This document shows, in pieces, positions 1-6,680 of a DNA stretch of 12,431 bases; the first letter of the stretch is position 1, and each line of letters opens with the position of its first letter. Source of the DNA: Actinomycetota bacterium (GTDB lineage Bacteria > Actinomycetota > Thermoleophilia > UBA2241); NCBI GenBank assembly GCA_012719015.1, contig JAAYBE010000140.1, positions 1 to 12,431 on the forward strand, written 5' to 3'. Both the position numbers and the translations under genes were made by a program. The notes beneath the pieces are model-generated. The model was not told where the DNA came from, made no database searches, and was given only the letters and a program-made list of their open reading frames with translations.

Positions 1-140
1 AGCACGTCGCGCTCGGGCAGGCCGTGCGTGACGTCGATGACCCGCACGGCCGGGGCCAGCCGGGCGATGACGGCGCGGCAGACGCCGGCGAAGTCGTCGG
101 TGTAGCCGTAGTCGCTGAAGAAGCAGACGGGGCGCTCCAT
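1..140 (-). CDS. SAM hydroxide adenosyltransferase (DUF62 / SAM hydrolase family), 5' end only
   Basis: Only the first 46 codons lie in the window; the gene continues past the left edge. The visible N-terminus carries FFSDYGYTDDFAGV followed about 20 residues later by VIDVTHGLPERDV. This matches the opening of the DUF62 / SAM-dependent chlorinase-fluorinase fold, where family members usually show a T/S-D-F/Y-G motif whose Asp contacts the SAM ribose, then a D-x-T-H motif. Most bacterial members hydrolyse S-adenosylmethionine to adenosine and methionine; halogenases are rare and cannot be excluded without the C-terminal part. The start is ATG at 140. No Shine-Dalgarno is seen, and a -10-like TAAGTT ends seven bases before the ATG, suggesting leaderless translation. 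It lies 157 bases downstream of hemD on the same strand, so it is probably a separate transcript. Confidence 0.82.
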   Translation of the reverse strand, partial: MERPVCFFSDYGYTDDFAGVCRAVIARLAPAVRVIDVTHGLPERDV

Positions 141-141
141 G

Positions 142-175
142 CCCCGAACTTACGCCCAAGTCGGGGTCCACGCAA
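142..175 (-). promoter_or_regulatory. Candidate leaderless promoter of the SAM hydrolase gene, overlapped by an imperfect dyad
   Basis: Reading the minus strand, TTGCGT (170-175) and TAAGTT (147-152) are separated by exactly 17 bases, and six bases after TAAGTT comes the ATG at 140. This would put the transcription start at or next to the start codon. An imperfect inverted repeat, CCCCGAACTT (142-151) with AAGTCGGGG (158-166), spans the -10 and part of the spacer. If transcription starts at the ATG, the dyad is not in the RNA and would be a DNA operator. If transcription reads through from hemD, it would form an RNA hairpin against the start codon. Both hexamers match the sigma70 consensus at only 3 of 6 positions, so this is tentative. 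Confidence 0.35.
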
Positions 176-259
176 CAACCGGGTCGCGCGCGGGGAGGCG
201 CGGAGAGCCGGGGACGGAGCGTCGGGTCGGGTGCCCCCGCCGGTCCGTGGGAGGACGGC

Positions 260-279
260 GCCGCGCCGTGCGGCGCGGC
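260..279 (-). terminator. GC-rich hairpin downstream of hemD, possible operon terminator
   Basis: A perfect 9-bp inverted repeat, GCCGCGCCG (260-268) and CGGCGCGGC (271-279), has a 2-base centre (realistically 8 bp with a 4-base loop). It starts 18 bases after the hemD stop codon. No run of U follows in the direction of transcription, so it is not a canonical intrinsic terminator. High-GC actinobacteria often have such U-less hairpins at operon ends. It could also only protect the mRNA 3' end. The remaining intergenic bases (141-259 and 280-297) show nothing else beyond the promoter noted next to the SAM hydrolase gene. Confidence 0.35.
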
Positions 280-297
280 CGCCGGGCGGGCGGCGGC

Positions 298-1137
298 TCA
301 GCCGGCGTCGGCGGCGATCGCCGCCACCAGACCGACCGCGGTGTACTCCCGCGCCTCGACGGCCACGGCGAGGCCCATTCCGCGCAACGCTTCGCTGGTG
401 ACCGGGCCGATGGAGCAGAGCCGGGCGCCGGCGAGCCGCTCGGCGAGCGGCCGTGCGTCGCTGCGGGCGCGGGCCTCGCCGTCGAGCAGTCCGGCGAGAC
501 CGCGTGCCGTGCTGGGAGACGTGAAGGTGAGGTAGTCGGCCGCCTCCACGCGCTCGGCGGGTTCGGCGAGTTCCCGCGCGGCGACCGTCTCGTAGATGTG
601 CAGTACGTCGACCACGGCGCCACGCGCGCGCAGCGCATCCGGCAGTACGTCGCGCGCGCCGCGCGCACAGGGGATGAGCACCCGCGCGCCTGCGTCGACC
701 GTGGGCGCGGCCGCGCCCTCCCCGGTCAAGGCCTCCGCCAGCCCCTCGGCGGCGAACTCGTCCGGCACGAGGTGGCACGCGAGCCCGTGCCGCTCGAGCG
801 CGGCGGCCGTGGCCGGGCCGACGGCGGCGACCACCGGTCCGGCCGGCATGGCCCCCTCCTCCGTGCCGCGGGCGAGATAACCCGCGAACACCCGCACCGC
901 GTTCGCGCTCGTGAACACGACGAGCCGGTAGGCGGCCAGCTCGCGCAGCGCCGCCGCGACCTCGTCGTCCAGCGGCCGCGGCGCGAGGCGGATGGTGGGG
1001 ACGAGCAGCACCTCGGCGCCGAGCGCCTCGAGCCGGTCCGCCAGCGACGCCGCCTGTTCGCGCATCCGGGTGACGACGACGGTACGGCCGGCGAGCGGCC
1101 GGGCGGCCGGCGCGGTCCCGGGGCCGGCCGCCGTCAC
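298..1137 (-). CDS. hemD: Uroporphyrinogen-III synthase
   Basis: Cyclises hydroxymethylbilane with inversion of ring D to give uroporphyrinogen III, the branch-point tetrapyrrole, in the cytoplasm. The 279-residue protein has the two-domain HemD pattern: VVVTRMREQA with a following GAEVLLVPTI near residues 20-49, LVVFTSANAV at 72-81, YLTFTSPST at 202-210, and IGPVTSEALRGMGL at 243-256 followed by EYTAVGLVAAI. HemD proteins are poorly conserved, and these short blocks plus the position after hemC make the call secure. The start is GTG at 1137, whose GTGA overlaps the hemC stop. No clear ribosome binding site precedes it, so translation is probably coupled to hemC. The first ~17 residues are Ala/Pro/Gly-rich and look like a linker. 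No uroporphyrinogen methyltransferase domain is fused. Confidence 0.93.
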   Translation of the reverse strand: MTAAGPGTAPAARPLAGRTVVVTRMREQAASLADRLEALGAEVLLVPTIRLAPRPLDDEVAAALRELAAYRLVVFTSANAVRVFAGYLARGTEEGAMPAGPVVAAVGPATAAALERHGLACHLVPDEFAAEGLAEALTGEGAAAPTVDAGARVLIPCARGARDVLPDALRARGAVVDVLHIYETVAARELAEPAERVEAADYLTFTSPSTARGLAGLLDGEARARSDARPLAERLAGARLCSIGPVTSEALRGMGLAVAVEAREYTAVGLVAAIAADAG

Positions 1138-2105
1138 GGCGTGCGGATCGCGGCCAGGATCTCGCCGGCTCCGCCCGCGAGGAGCTCCTCGGCGAGGAGG
1201 ACGCCGAGCCTCTCGGGGTCGTCGGCGGGTCCGGTGCGCTCGCCGCGCACGGAGCGGCCGCCGTCGAGCGACCCGACCCAGGCGGCGAGCGTCAGGGCCG
1301 CCGGCCCCTGCCCGCCGCCGGCCTCCCAGACGGCGTGCGCGGCGATCGGCACCTGGCAGCCGCCCTCGAGCCGCGCGAGCAGCGCCCTCTCGGCCGCCAC
1401 GGCGAGCGCCGTCGGCCGGTGGTCCAACGCGGCCGCCAGCTCGCGCACGCGCGGATGGTCGGCCCGCGCCTCGATCGCGAGCGCGCCCTGGCCCACCGCC
1501 GGCAGCATCTCGCCGGGTCCGAAGACGAAGGCGGCCGTCTCCGGACGCCCGAGCCGGGCGAGCCCCGCAGCGGCGAGGACCGTCCCCGCCAGGCCCTGCT
1601 CCACGACCTTGCGCAGCCGCGTCTCGACGTTGCCGCGGATGTCGACGAGGTCGAGGTCGGGGCGCAGCGCCAGCAGCTGCGCGCGGCGCCGCAGGCTCGA
1701 GCTCCCCACCTTCGCCCCGCGCGGCACGTCGTCGAGCGAGAACCCGTCGGCGCCGTGCCGCTCCAGCAGGGCGGGGTCGGCGACGAACACGTCGCGCGCG
1801 TCCTCGCGCTCGGTGACGGCCACGATCGCCAGCCCGTCCGGGACGGCCGTGGGCATGTCCTTGGCGGAGTGCACGGCGAGGTCGATGCGGCCGTCCAACA
1901 GCGCCACCTCGAGCTCCTTGGTGAAGAGGCCCTTGTCGCCGAGCTTGGCCAGCGGCGCGTCGAGCAGCTTGTCGCCCCTGGTGGTCAGGACCTCGATCTC
2001 GACCCGCAGCCCGGGGTGGCGCCGCGCCACGCGCTCGCGCACCCACTCCGCCTGCACGAGCGCGAGGCGCGACCCGCGCGAGCCGACCCGGATCACGTCG
2101 GTCAC
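1134..2105 (-). CDS. hemC: Porphobilinogen deaminase (hydroxymethylbilane synthase)
   Basis: Polymerises four porphobilinogens into hydroxymethylbilane, the substrate of the HemD encoded immediately downstream. The 323-residue protein is near the family length. It starts with IRVGSRGSRLALVQA (residues 5-19), followed by VLTTRGDK (39-46) and LAVHSAKDMPT (77-87), whose Asp83 corresponds to the catalytic Asp of E. coli HemC. SSSLRRRAQL lies at 135-144 and DIRGNVETRL at 155-164. LEGGCQVP (246-253) supplies Cys250, the expected attachment point of the dipyrromethane cofactor. The start is GTG at 2105, overlapping the hemA stop as GTGA, with GGAGG four bases upstream. All key residues are present, so a normal active enzyme is expected. 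Confidence 0.97.
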   Translation of the reverse strand: MTDVIRVGSRGSRLALVQAEWVRERVARRHPGLRVEIEVLTTRGDKLLDAPLAKLGDKGLFTKELEVALLDGRIDLAVHSAKDMPTAVPDGLAIVAVTEREDARDVFVADPALLERHGADGFSLDDVPRGAKVGSSSLRRRAQLLALRPDLDLVDIRGNVETRLRKVVEQGLAGTVLAAAGLARLGRPETAAFVFGPGEMLPAVGQGALAIEARADHPRVRELAAALDHRPTALAVAAERALLARLEGGCQVPIAAHAVWEAGGGQGPAALTLAAWVGSLDGGRSVRGERTGPADDPERLGVLLAEELLAGGAGEILAAIRTP

Positions 2106-3505
2106 GCGTCCTCCGTCCCGGTGCCGCGCAGGTGGTGCACGGTGCCGCCGGAGGGGGCGTCCTCGGCCGCGGCGCGATCAGTGTGGTCGGCGGTCGCGCG
2201 ACCCGCGTCCCCGGCCGGGGTGTCGCCGTCGTCGCCGGCGTGCCCGTCGAGGTCGAACAACGTGCGCACCGCATCGACATAGAGGTAGCACTGGTCCCGC
2301 CCGGCGACCTCCTTCATCTTCACGGTGGGCACGTGGAGGATCTTGTTGACGATGCTGGTGGTGAGCATCTCGACCTGCGCCCGCTGCTCGTCGGTCAGGC
2401 CGCTGAGCCGGTTGCCGAGGCGGGCGAGCTCGCCCCTGCGGATCTCCTCCACCGCCTCGCGCAGCGTGGCGATGGTGGGGACGACCTCGAGGCCGCGCAG
2501 CCAGTCGTTCACGTTGGCCAGCTCCTGCTCGACGATGCGCTCGGCCAGCTGCGCCTCCCTCTCCCGCTCGTGACGGTTGTGCTCCACCACCTGCTGCAGG
2601 TCGTCGATGTCGTAGAGGTAGGCGTTGCGCACCCGGTCGATCTCCGGGTCCAGGTCGCGGGGCACCGCGATGTCGATCAGGAACATGGGCCGGTGGCGGC
2701 GACGCTTGACGGCGCGCTCGACGCTCTCGCGCGTGACCACGTAGTGCGGCGCCGAGGTGGAGCTGATCACGATGTCGGCGGCGACGAGGTGCTCCTCAAG
2801 GTCCTCGAAGCGCACGGCCTCGCCGCCGATGCGCGCGGCCAGGTCCGTGGAGGCGGCGAACGTCCGGTTGGCGACCAGGATCCTCTCGATGCCGTTCGCC
2901 TTGAGATGCGTCGCCGTGAGCTCGCTCGTCTCGCCGGCGCCGATGATCAGCACGCTCCGGTCGCGCAGGTCGCCGAACACCTGCTGGGCGAGCCCGACGG
3001 CGGCCGAGCTGACGCTCACCGGCCGCTCGCCGATGGCGGTCTCGGTGCGCACGCGCTTGCCGACCTCGAGCGCGTGCCGGAACAACCGGTTGAAGACCAC
3101 CGCCGTGCAGCCGCCGTCGCTGGCGAGCTGGTAGGCGGCCTTGAGCTGGGCGACGATCTGCGCCTCGCCGACGACCATGCTGTCCAGGCTCGAGGTCACG
3201 CGGAAGAGGTGCGCGACGGCGCCGTCGCCGGAGTGGCTGTAGAGCGCCGGCTCCAGCTCAGACGGCGCCACGCCGGCGTGGCGCGCCAGATGCGCGAGCG
3301 CCGCGTGGCGCGCCGCCAGCGAGTCGCGCGCCCACTGGTACAGCTCGGTGCGGTTGCAGGTGCTGAGCGCCACGACCTCGCAGGCGACGCCCTCGTCGAG
3401 CAGCTCACGGCTCACGCGCAGCGCGGCCTCGTCGTCCAGGGCGAGACGCTCGCGCAGCTCGAGCGGGGCGGTCTTGTGCGAGATGCCGGCGACGACGACG
3501 TGCAT
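2102..3505 (-). CDS. hemA: Glutamyl-tRNA reductase
   Basis: Reduces glutamyl-tRNA(Glu) with NADPH to glutamate-1-semialdehyde, the committed step of C5-pathway tetrapyrrole synthesis. The 467-residue protein begins MHVVVAGISHKTAPLELRE. STCNRTELY (48-56) carries the catalytic Cys50. SLDSMVVGEAQI (106-117) is the family signature, VLIIGAGETSELTATHL (185-201) is the NADPH-binding loop, and SSTSAPHYV follows at 248-256. The helical dimerisation region ends near residue 420. Beyond this is a ~47-residue tail rich in Asp, Gly and Ala, absent from most HemA proteins and probably disordered. The start is ATG at 3505, five bases after the upstream stop, with GGAG ten bases before it. The HemX/CcsA-like gene directly upstream parallels Bacillus, where HemX lowers HemA abundance. 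Confidence 0.97.
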   Translation of the reverse strand: MHVVVAGISHKTAPLELRERLALDDEAALRVSRELLDEGVACEVVALSTCNRTELYQWARDSLAARHAALAHLARHAGVAPSELEPALYSHSGDGAVAHLFRVTSSLDSMVVGEAQIVAQLKAAYQLASDGGCTAVVFNRLFRHALEVGKRVRTETAIGERPVSVSSAAVGLAQQVFGDLRDRSVLIIGAGETSELTATHLKANGIERILVANRTFAASTDLAARIGGEAVRFEDLEEHLVAADIVISSTSAPHYVVTRESVERAVKRRRHRPMFLIDIAVPRDLDPEIDRVRNAYLYDIDDLQQVVEHNRHEREREAQLAERIVEQELANVNDWLRGLEVVPTIATLREAVEEIRRGELARLGNRLSGLTDEQRAQVEMLTTSIVNKILHVPTVKMKEVAGRDQCYLYVDAVRTLFDLDGHAGDDGDTPAGDAGRATADHTDRAAAEDAPSGGTVHHLRGTGTEDA

Positions 3506-3510
3506 GGGGC

Positions 3511-4338
3511 TCAGGCTCCGTAGGTGTGGAAGGCGCTCAGGTACGGCACCGCGGCGAACCGGATCACGAGCAGGAGGACGAGTCCCGTGACGGCCAGCCA
3601 CGAGACGGCCCGGCCGGTCCACTCCCTGCGCACGCGGCCGGCGATCAGTGCCAGATAGACCGCCCAGGCGGCGACGGACAGCAGCACCATGGGGTCCGTC
3701 GCCCAGCCCGGGACGCGGAAGGTCTCGGCGCGGATCACGCCGGCCGCCATGCCCATGGTGAGGAAGGGCACGCCGAGCAGCGTGGCGCGGTAGACGAGCC
3801 GCTCCAGCGCCGCCAGCGACGGCAGCCGCCCGAGGACCCCGCCCGGCCTGCGGCGCCGCAGGAGCGCCTCCTCGATGAGGTAGATGATGGCGGCGCCGCC
3901 GGCCACGTACAGGCAGCCGATCGCGACCAGCATCACGGTGACGTGCACGACCACGATGTCGCTGCGCAGCACCGGGCCGAGCCCCACCGGCGGGTTGTAC
4001 TCCACCAGCGCCACGGTGAGCAGCACCAGGACCACCGGCATGACGTACAGGCCGATCGCCTTGAGCCTGGTCAGCGACTCGGCCACCGACCAGACGAGCG
4101 CGATGGCGCAGGAGAGCAGGACCATGGACTCGTAGAGGCCGGCGAACGGGAAGTGGCCGGCTTCCACGCCGCGGAGGACGAGGCCGACGGCCTGGGCGGC
4201 CAGGGCGGCCGCGGCGACCCACCGGCCCAGCGCGTTGGTCCACGGCCGCTGCGTGACGAAGCCGATCAGGAACACGGCGAAGGCGGCCGCGTACAGCAGG
4301 TACGCCAGCCACACGAGGATGACGGAGGCCAGTTCCAT
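3511..4338 (-). CDS. ccsA: CcsA/HemX-family polytopic membrane protein with degenerate WWD motif
   Basis: A 275-residue protein with about eight hydrophobic segments, from the cytochrome c assembly (CcsA/ResC/HemX) superfamily. GHFPFAGLYES (61-71), VVVHVTVML (129-137), FLTMGMAAGVI (192-202) and the C-terminal FHTYG (270-274) align with family landmarks and keep His62, His132 and His271, candidate heme ligands. The tryptophan-rich heme-handling motif is reduced: only GWATDP (211-216) remains where CcsA proteins usually read WxxxWGxYWxWDP. This, together with placement directly before hemA, favours a HemX-like role (control of HemA level) over a System II synthetase, especially as a System I set lies upstream. 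A CcsB/ResB partner is not seen. The start is ATG at 4338, 20 bases after ccmD, with only a weak ribosome binding site. Confidence 0.85.
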   Translation of the reverse strand: MELASVILVWLAYLLYAAAFAVFLIGFVTQRPWTNALGRWVAAAALAAQAVGLVLRGVEAGHFPFAGLYESMVLLSCAIALVWSVAESLTRLKAIGLYVMPVVLVLLTVALVEYNPPVGLGPVLRSDIVVVHVTVMLVAIGCLYVAGGAAIIYLIEEALLRRRRPGGVLGRLPSLAALERLVYRATLLGVPFLTMGMAAGVIRAETFRVPGWATDPMVLLSVAAWAVYLALIAGRVRREWTGRAVSWLAVTGLVLLLVIRFAAVPYLSAFHTYGA

Positions 4339-4358
4339 CGGCTCGGCTCGGCCGCGCG

Positions 4359-4538
4359 TCAGTCCGCGTCGGCCCCGCCGGCGGACGCCCGCCGGCGCTT
4401 CGTCTCCTCCTCCAGCAACTCGACGTCGCGCCGCAGCACCGTCACCCGCCGCGCGCTCATGAAGTAGTAGGCCACCAGCACGGCGAGGATGATCGCGTAG
4501 GCTGCGGCGACGTACTTGGCGCCTTCTTCGATGCTCAT
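4359..4538 (-). CDS. ccmD: CcmD-like small single-span membrane protein
   Basis: A 59-codon gene that is easy to miss because of its size. The product opens with MSIEEGAKYVAAAYAI, has one hydrophobic segment (roughly residues 9-27, ending in AYYF), then a strongly basic stretch (SARRVTVLRR) and an acidic helix (ELLEEETKRRR). This matches CcmD: one membrane span, an AY pair at its start, and a positively charged cytoplasmic side with a short amphipathic helix. In System I, CcmD joins the CcmABC complex and is needed to release holo-CcmE. The start is ATG at 4538, four bases after the ccmC stop, with GGGAGG about nine bases upstream. Position directly after ccmC is the canonical order. CcmD is defined by topology more than by sequence, so context carries much of the call. 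Confidence 0.85.
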   Translation of the reverse strand: MSIEEGAKYVAAAYAIILAVLVAYYFMSARRVTVLRRDVELLEEETKRRRASAGGADAD

Positions 4539-4542
4539 GAGG

Positions 4543-5226
4543 TCATCCTCCCAGAATGCTCTTGAGGTCGGTCACCCGGTCCTTGAGAAGCTCGATCTGC
4601 CACCCGTGACGGATCAGCGCCGCGAGCAGCAGGGTCATCCCTATCATGCTGATCATGAAGCTGGCGAACATGCTGCCCTCCATCCCCGTGTCGCCGGCCT
4701 TGAAGACCACCGGGTGCAGCCCCTCGGGGATCAGGCGCGTGGCGAACCAGGTGATCGGCACGTCGATGAACGCGATGACGGCGAACACGGCCGCGTAGGT
4801 GGCGCGGCGCTGCTCCTCCTCCACCACCGAGCGCAGGACGAAGTACGCCGCGTAGAGGAAGCAGACCAGCAGGAACGTGGTGAGACGCGGCTCCCAGGCC
4901 CACCAGACCCCCCAGCTCGACTTGCCCCAGATCATGCCGGTGAACATGACGAGGACGGCGAACAGCAGGCCGAGGCGCACGCTCACGTAGCCGAGGCGGT
5001 CCCACTTGAGGTCCTGCGTGCGCAGGTACATGACCGCCGCCGCGAACGCGACGCCGAACCCCACCAGCGACGTCTCGGCGATCGGCGCGTGGTAGTAGAA
5101 GATCTTCTGGCTGAAGCCCATGGCCGACGCGTCGACGGGCGCCCACCAGAAGGCGAGCAGCAGGCCGACGATGAGGAAGGCGCCGGCCCAGAGGAACAGC
5201 GCCGGCGCGCTGACGAGCTTCTTCAC
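4543..5226 (-). CDS. ccmC: Heme exporter / CcmE heme-loading protein CcmC
   Basis: Integral membrane protein of the heme-handling family that presents heme to CcmE on the outer face of the membrane. The 227-residue product has about six membrane segments. It keeps YYHAPIAET (44-52, His46) and LHPVVFKAG (170-178, His171), the two external histidines that ligate heme in CcmC. Between them lies the tryptophan-rich WGVWWAWEPRLTTFL (105-119). Most CcmC proteins have Trp-Asp where this one has Trp-Glu (Glu112). Two GTG starts are possible. The one at 5232 overlaps the ccmB stop, but AGGAG lies only one base from it; the same AGGAG is seven bases from the GTG at 5226, so 5226 is preferred. The gene sits between ccmB and ccmD. 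Confidence 0.93.
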   Translation of the reverse strand: MKKLVSAPALFLWAGAFLIVGLLLAFWWAPVDASAMGFSQKIFYYHAPIAETSLVGFGVAFAAAVMYLRTQDLKWDRLGYVSVRLGLLFAVLVMFTGMIWGKSSWGVWWAWEPRLTTFLLVCFLYAAYFVLRSVVEEEQRRATYAAVFAVIAFIDVPITWFATRLIPEGLHPVVFKAGDTGMEGSMFASFMISMIGMTLLLAALIRHGWQIELLKDRVTDLKSILGG

Positions 5227-5228
5227 GC

Positions 5229-5915
5229 TCACTCTCCTATGGCGAAGTCGTAGGTGCCCCAGGCGACGACCAGGAACACGGCGTCGAATCCGAGCATGAA
5301 CAGCAGGCGGCCGCCGATCTCGCGCACCCCCGCGCCGTCGGCCAGGACCAGCGTCGTCGCGCTGGTCGCGGCGACGAGCAGGGGCACGATCAGCGGGAGG
5401 AACAGGATCGGCAGCAGCAGGTCGCGCGAGCGCGTGTTCATCGAGATGGTCGCGAGCAGGGTGCCGAGCGCGCAGATCCCGAGGTCGGCGAGCAGCAGCA
5501 CGGCGAGGAAGGCGGGCAGCCCCTCGAGGAAGCCCCCCTCGACGAAGAACAGCACGAACACCGGCACGGCCACGGCCTGGATGATCAGCAGGAAGACGAG
5601 GTTGCCGACCGTCTTCGCCAGGAAGATGGTCACGCGGTCCACCGGACAGAGCAGCAGGCCGTCCAGGCAGTGCTCGTCCTTCTCCTGGGCGAAGGACCGG
5701 TTCAGGCCCAGCAACATGGCGAAGACGAACGTCACCCACAACATGCCGCCGGTGAAGTACGTGAGGTCGGTGTCGCCCCTGACGGTGAACGCCCAGTGGA
5801 AGATCACCATCGCGAGCAGGGCGAAGAGGGCCATGCTGACGAGCATGTCCCGGGTGCGCAGCTCCCGGATGAGGTCCTTGCGCAGGATGGCCCCGATCTG
5901 CCCCCAGCCGGACAC
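5229..5915 (-). CDS. ccmB: Heme ABC exporter permease CcmB
   Basis: Membrane subunit that pairs with the ATPase CcmA. In E. coli the CcmAB ATPase drives release of heme-loaded CcmE from the CcmC-CcmD complex. The 228-residue protein has the family length and about six hydrophobic segments. It starts with an amphipathic stretch, ILRKDLIRELRTRDML (10-25). After the second span comes the cytoplasmic loop FAQEKDEHCLDGLLLCP (75-91), which corresponds to the conserved E-x-x-x-G-x-L-x-x-L-L-x-x-P region of CcmB that contacts the ATPase, here with Cys83 and Cys90. The start is GTG at 5915, sharing one base with the ccmA stop (TAGTG), with GGGAG about nine bases upstream. This tight overlap supports equimolar production with CcmA. 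Confidence 0.93.
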   Translation of the reverse strand: MSGWGQIGAILRKDLIRELRTRDMLVSMALFALLAMVIFHWAFTVRGDTDLTYFTGGMLWVTFVFAMLLGLNRSFAQEKDEHCLDGLLLCPVDRVTIFLAKTVGNLVFLLIIQAVAVPVFVLFFVEGGFLEGLPAFLAVLLLADLGICALGTLLATISMNTRSRDLLLPILFLPLIVPLLVAATSATTLVLADGAGVREIGGRLLFMLGFDAVFLVVAWGTYDFAIGE

Positions 5916-6667
5916 TACAGCACGCTCCCGTCGCGGACGTGCTCGCGGTAGACGGCGCTGAAGGAGTCGCGGTCCACGCCCGCGGCGCGCTCGTAGACGA
6001 TACGGCCCCCTTCGACGATCATCAGCTGGGAGCCCCACTCGAGGCCTTTGGCGATGTCGTGGGTGACCATGACGAAGGTGTGCTCCTCGCGGATGTCGGT
6101 CAGCAGGCCGTCGAGGATGTCCACCGCGCGCGGGTCAAGGCCGGAGTGCGGCTCGTCGAGCAGCAGCACGCGCGGACGGTGGAGGATCGCGCGCGCGATC
6201 GCCAGCCGCTGGCGCATGCCCTTGCTGTAGGCGCGGACCGCGTCGTGGCGCCGCGCCGACAGCTCCAGCCGCTCCAGCAGCTCGGTGATGCGCGCCTCGC
6301 GGTCCGCCACGCCGTACATGTCGGCGTAGAAGCGCAGGTTCTCCTGGGCGGTGAGGTCCGGGTAGAGCATGGCGTTGTGCGAGATGAAGCCCACCGCGCG
6401 ACGCACCGGCATCGGGTCCTCGCGCACGTCGTGGCCGGCCACCTTCACGCTGCCCTCACGGGCGGTGAGCAGCGTCGCCAGCACGCGCAGCGTCGTGGTC
6501 TTGCCGGCGCCGTTGGGGCCGAAGATGCTCAGAAAGCCGCCGCGCGGGACGCTGAAGGTCAGGCCCTTCAGCACCTCGCGTCGGCCGAAGGTCTTGCGCA
6601 GCCCCTCGACCTCGATCTCGATCTCGAGAGGGGTCGCGCCGTCCCGCCGGTAGTGTGCCGCCGCCAT
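5915..6667 (-). CDS. ccmA: Heme ABC exporter ATP-binding protein CcmA
   Basis: Cytoplasmic ATPase subunit of the CcmAB complex. The 250-residue protein is a single ABC domain: Walker A GPNGAGKTT (50-58), FISHNAMLYPDLTAQENL (94-111) covering the Q-loop position, signature YSKGMRQRLAIARA (147-160), Walker B VLLLDEP (167-173), D-loop SGLD (175-178) and switch His203 in VTHD. The signature reads YSKGM, not the LSxGQ typical of proteobacterial CcmA, and His97 takes the Q-loop position. Both occur in related exporter ATPases, so assignment rests on the neighbours as well. The first ~17 residues precede the fold. The start is ATG at 6667, with AGGAGG eight bases upstream inside the 13-base gap after ccmF. 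Confidence 0.92.
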   Translation of the reverse strand: MAAAHYRRDGATPLEIEIEVEGLRKTFGRREVLKGLTFSVPRGGFLSIFGPNGAGKTTTLRVLATLLTAREGSVKVAGHDVREDPMPVRRAVGFISHNAMLYPDLTAQENLRFYADMYGVADREARITELLERLELSARRHDAVRAYSKGMRQRLAIARAILHRPRVLLLDEPHSGLDPRAVDILDGLLTDIREEHTFVMVTHDIAKGLEWGSQLMIVEGGRIVYERAAGVDRDSFSAVYREHVRDGSVL

Positions 6668-6680
6668 CGCGCCGCCCTCC

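Noticed and set aside
139..2349. Plus-strand open frame of 736 codons opposite hemD, hemC and the end of hemA
   Set aside because: Arg/Ala/Gly/Pro-rich translation with no recognisable domain, fully antisense to three genes with intact catalytic motifs. Long antisense frames are expected at this GC content.
2132..3523. Plus-strand open frame of 463 codons opposite hemA
   Set aside because: Mirror of hemA codons with Val/Arg/Asp-rich, low-information translation; no start-site signals or domain pattern.
3526..4467. Plus-strand open frame of 313 codons opposite the CcsA-like gene and ccmD
   Set aside because: His/Asp/Gln-rich antisense of hydrophobic codons; no ribosome binding site or domain recognised.
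5227..5232. Alternative ccmC start (GTG at 5232, overlapping the ccmB stop)
   Set aside because: The AGGAG site would be only one base away; the GTG at 5226 has seven-base spacing. The difference is just two residues.
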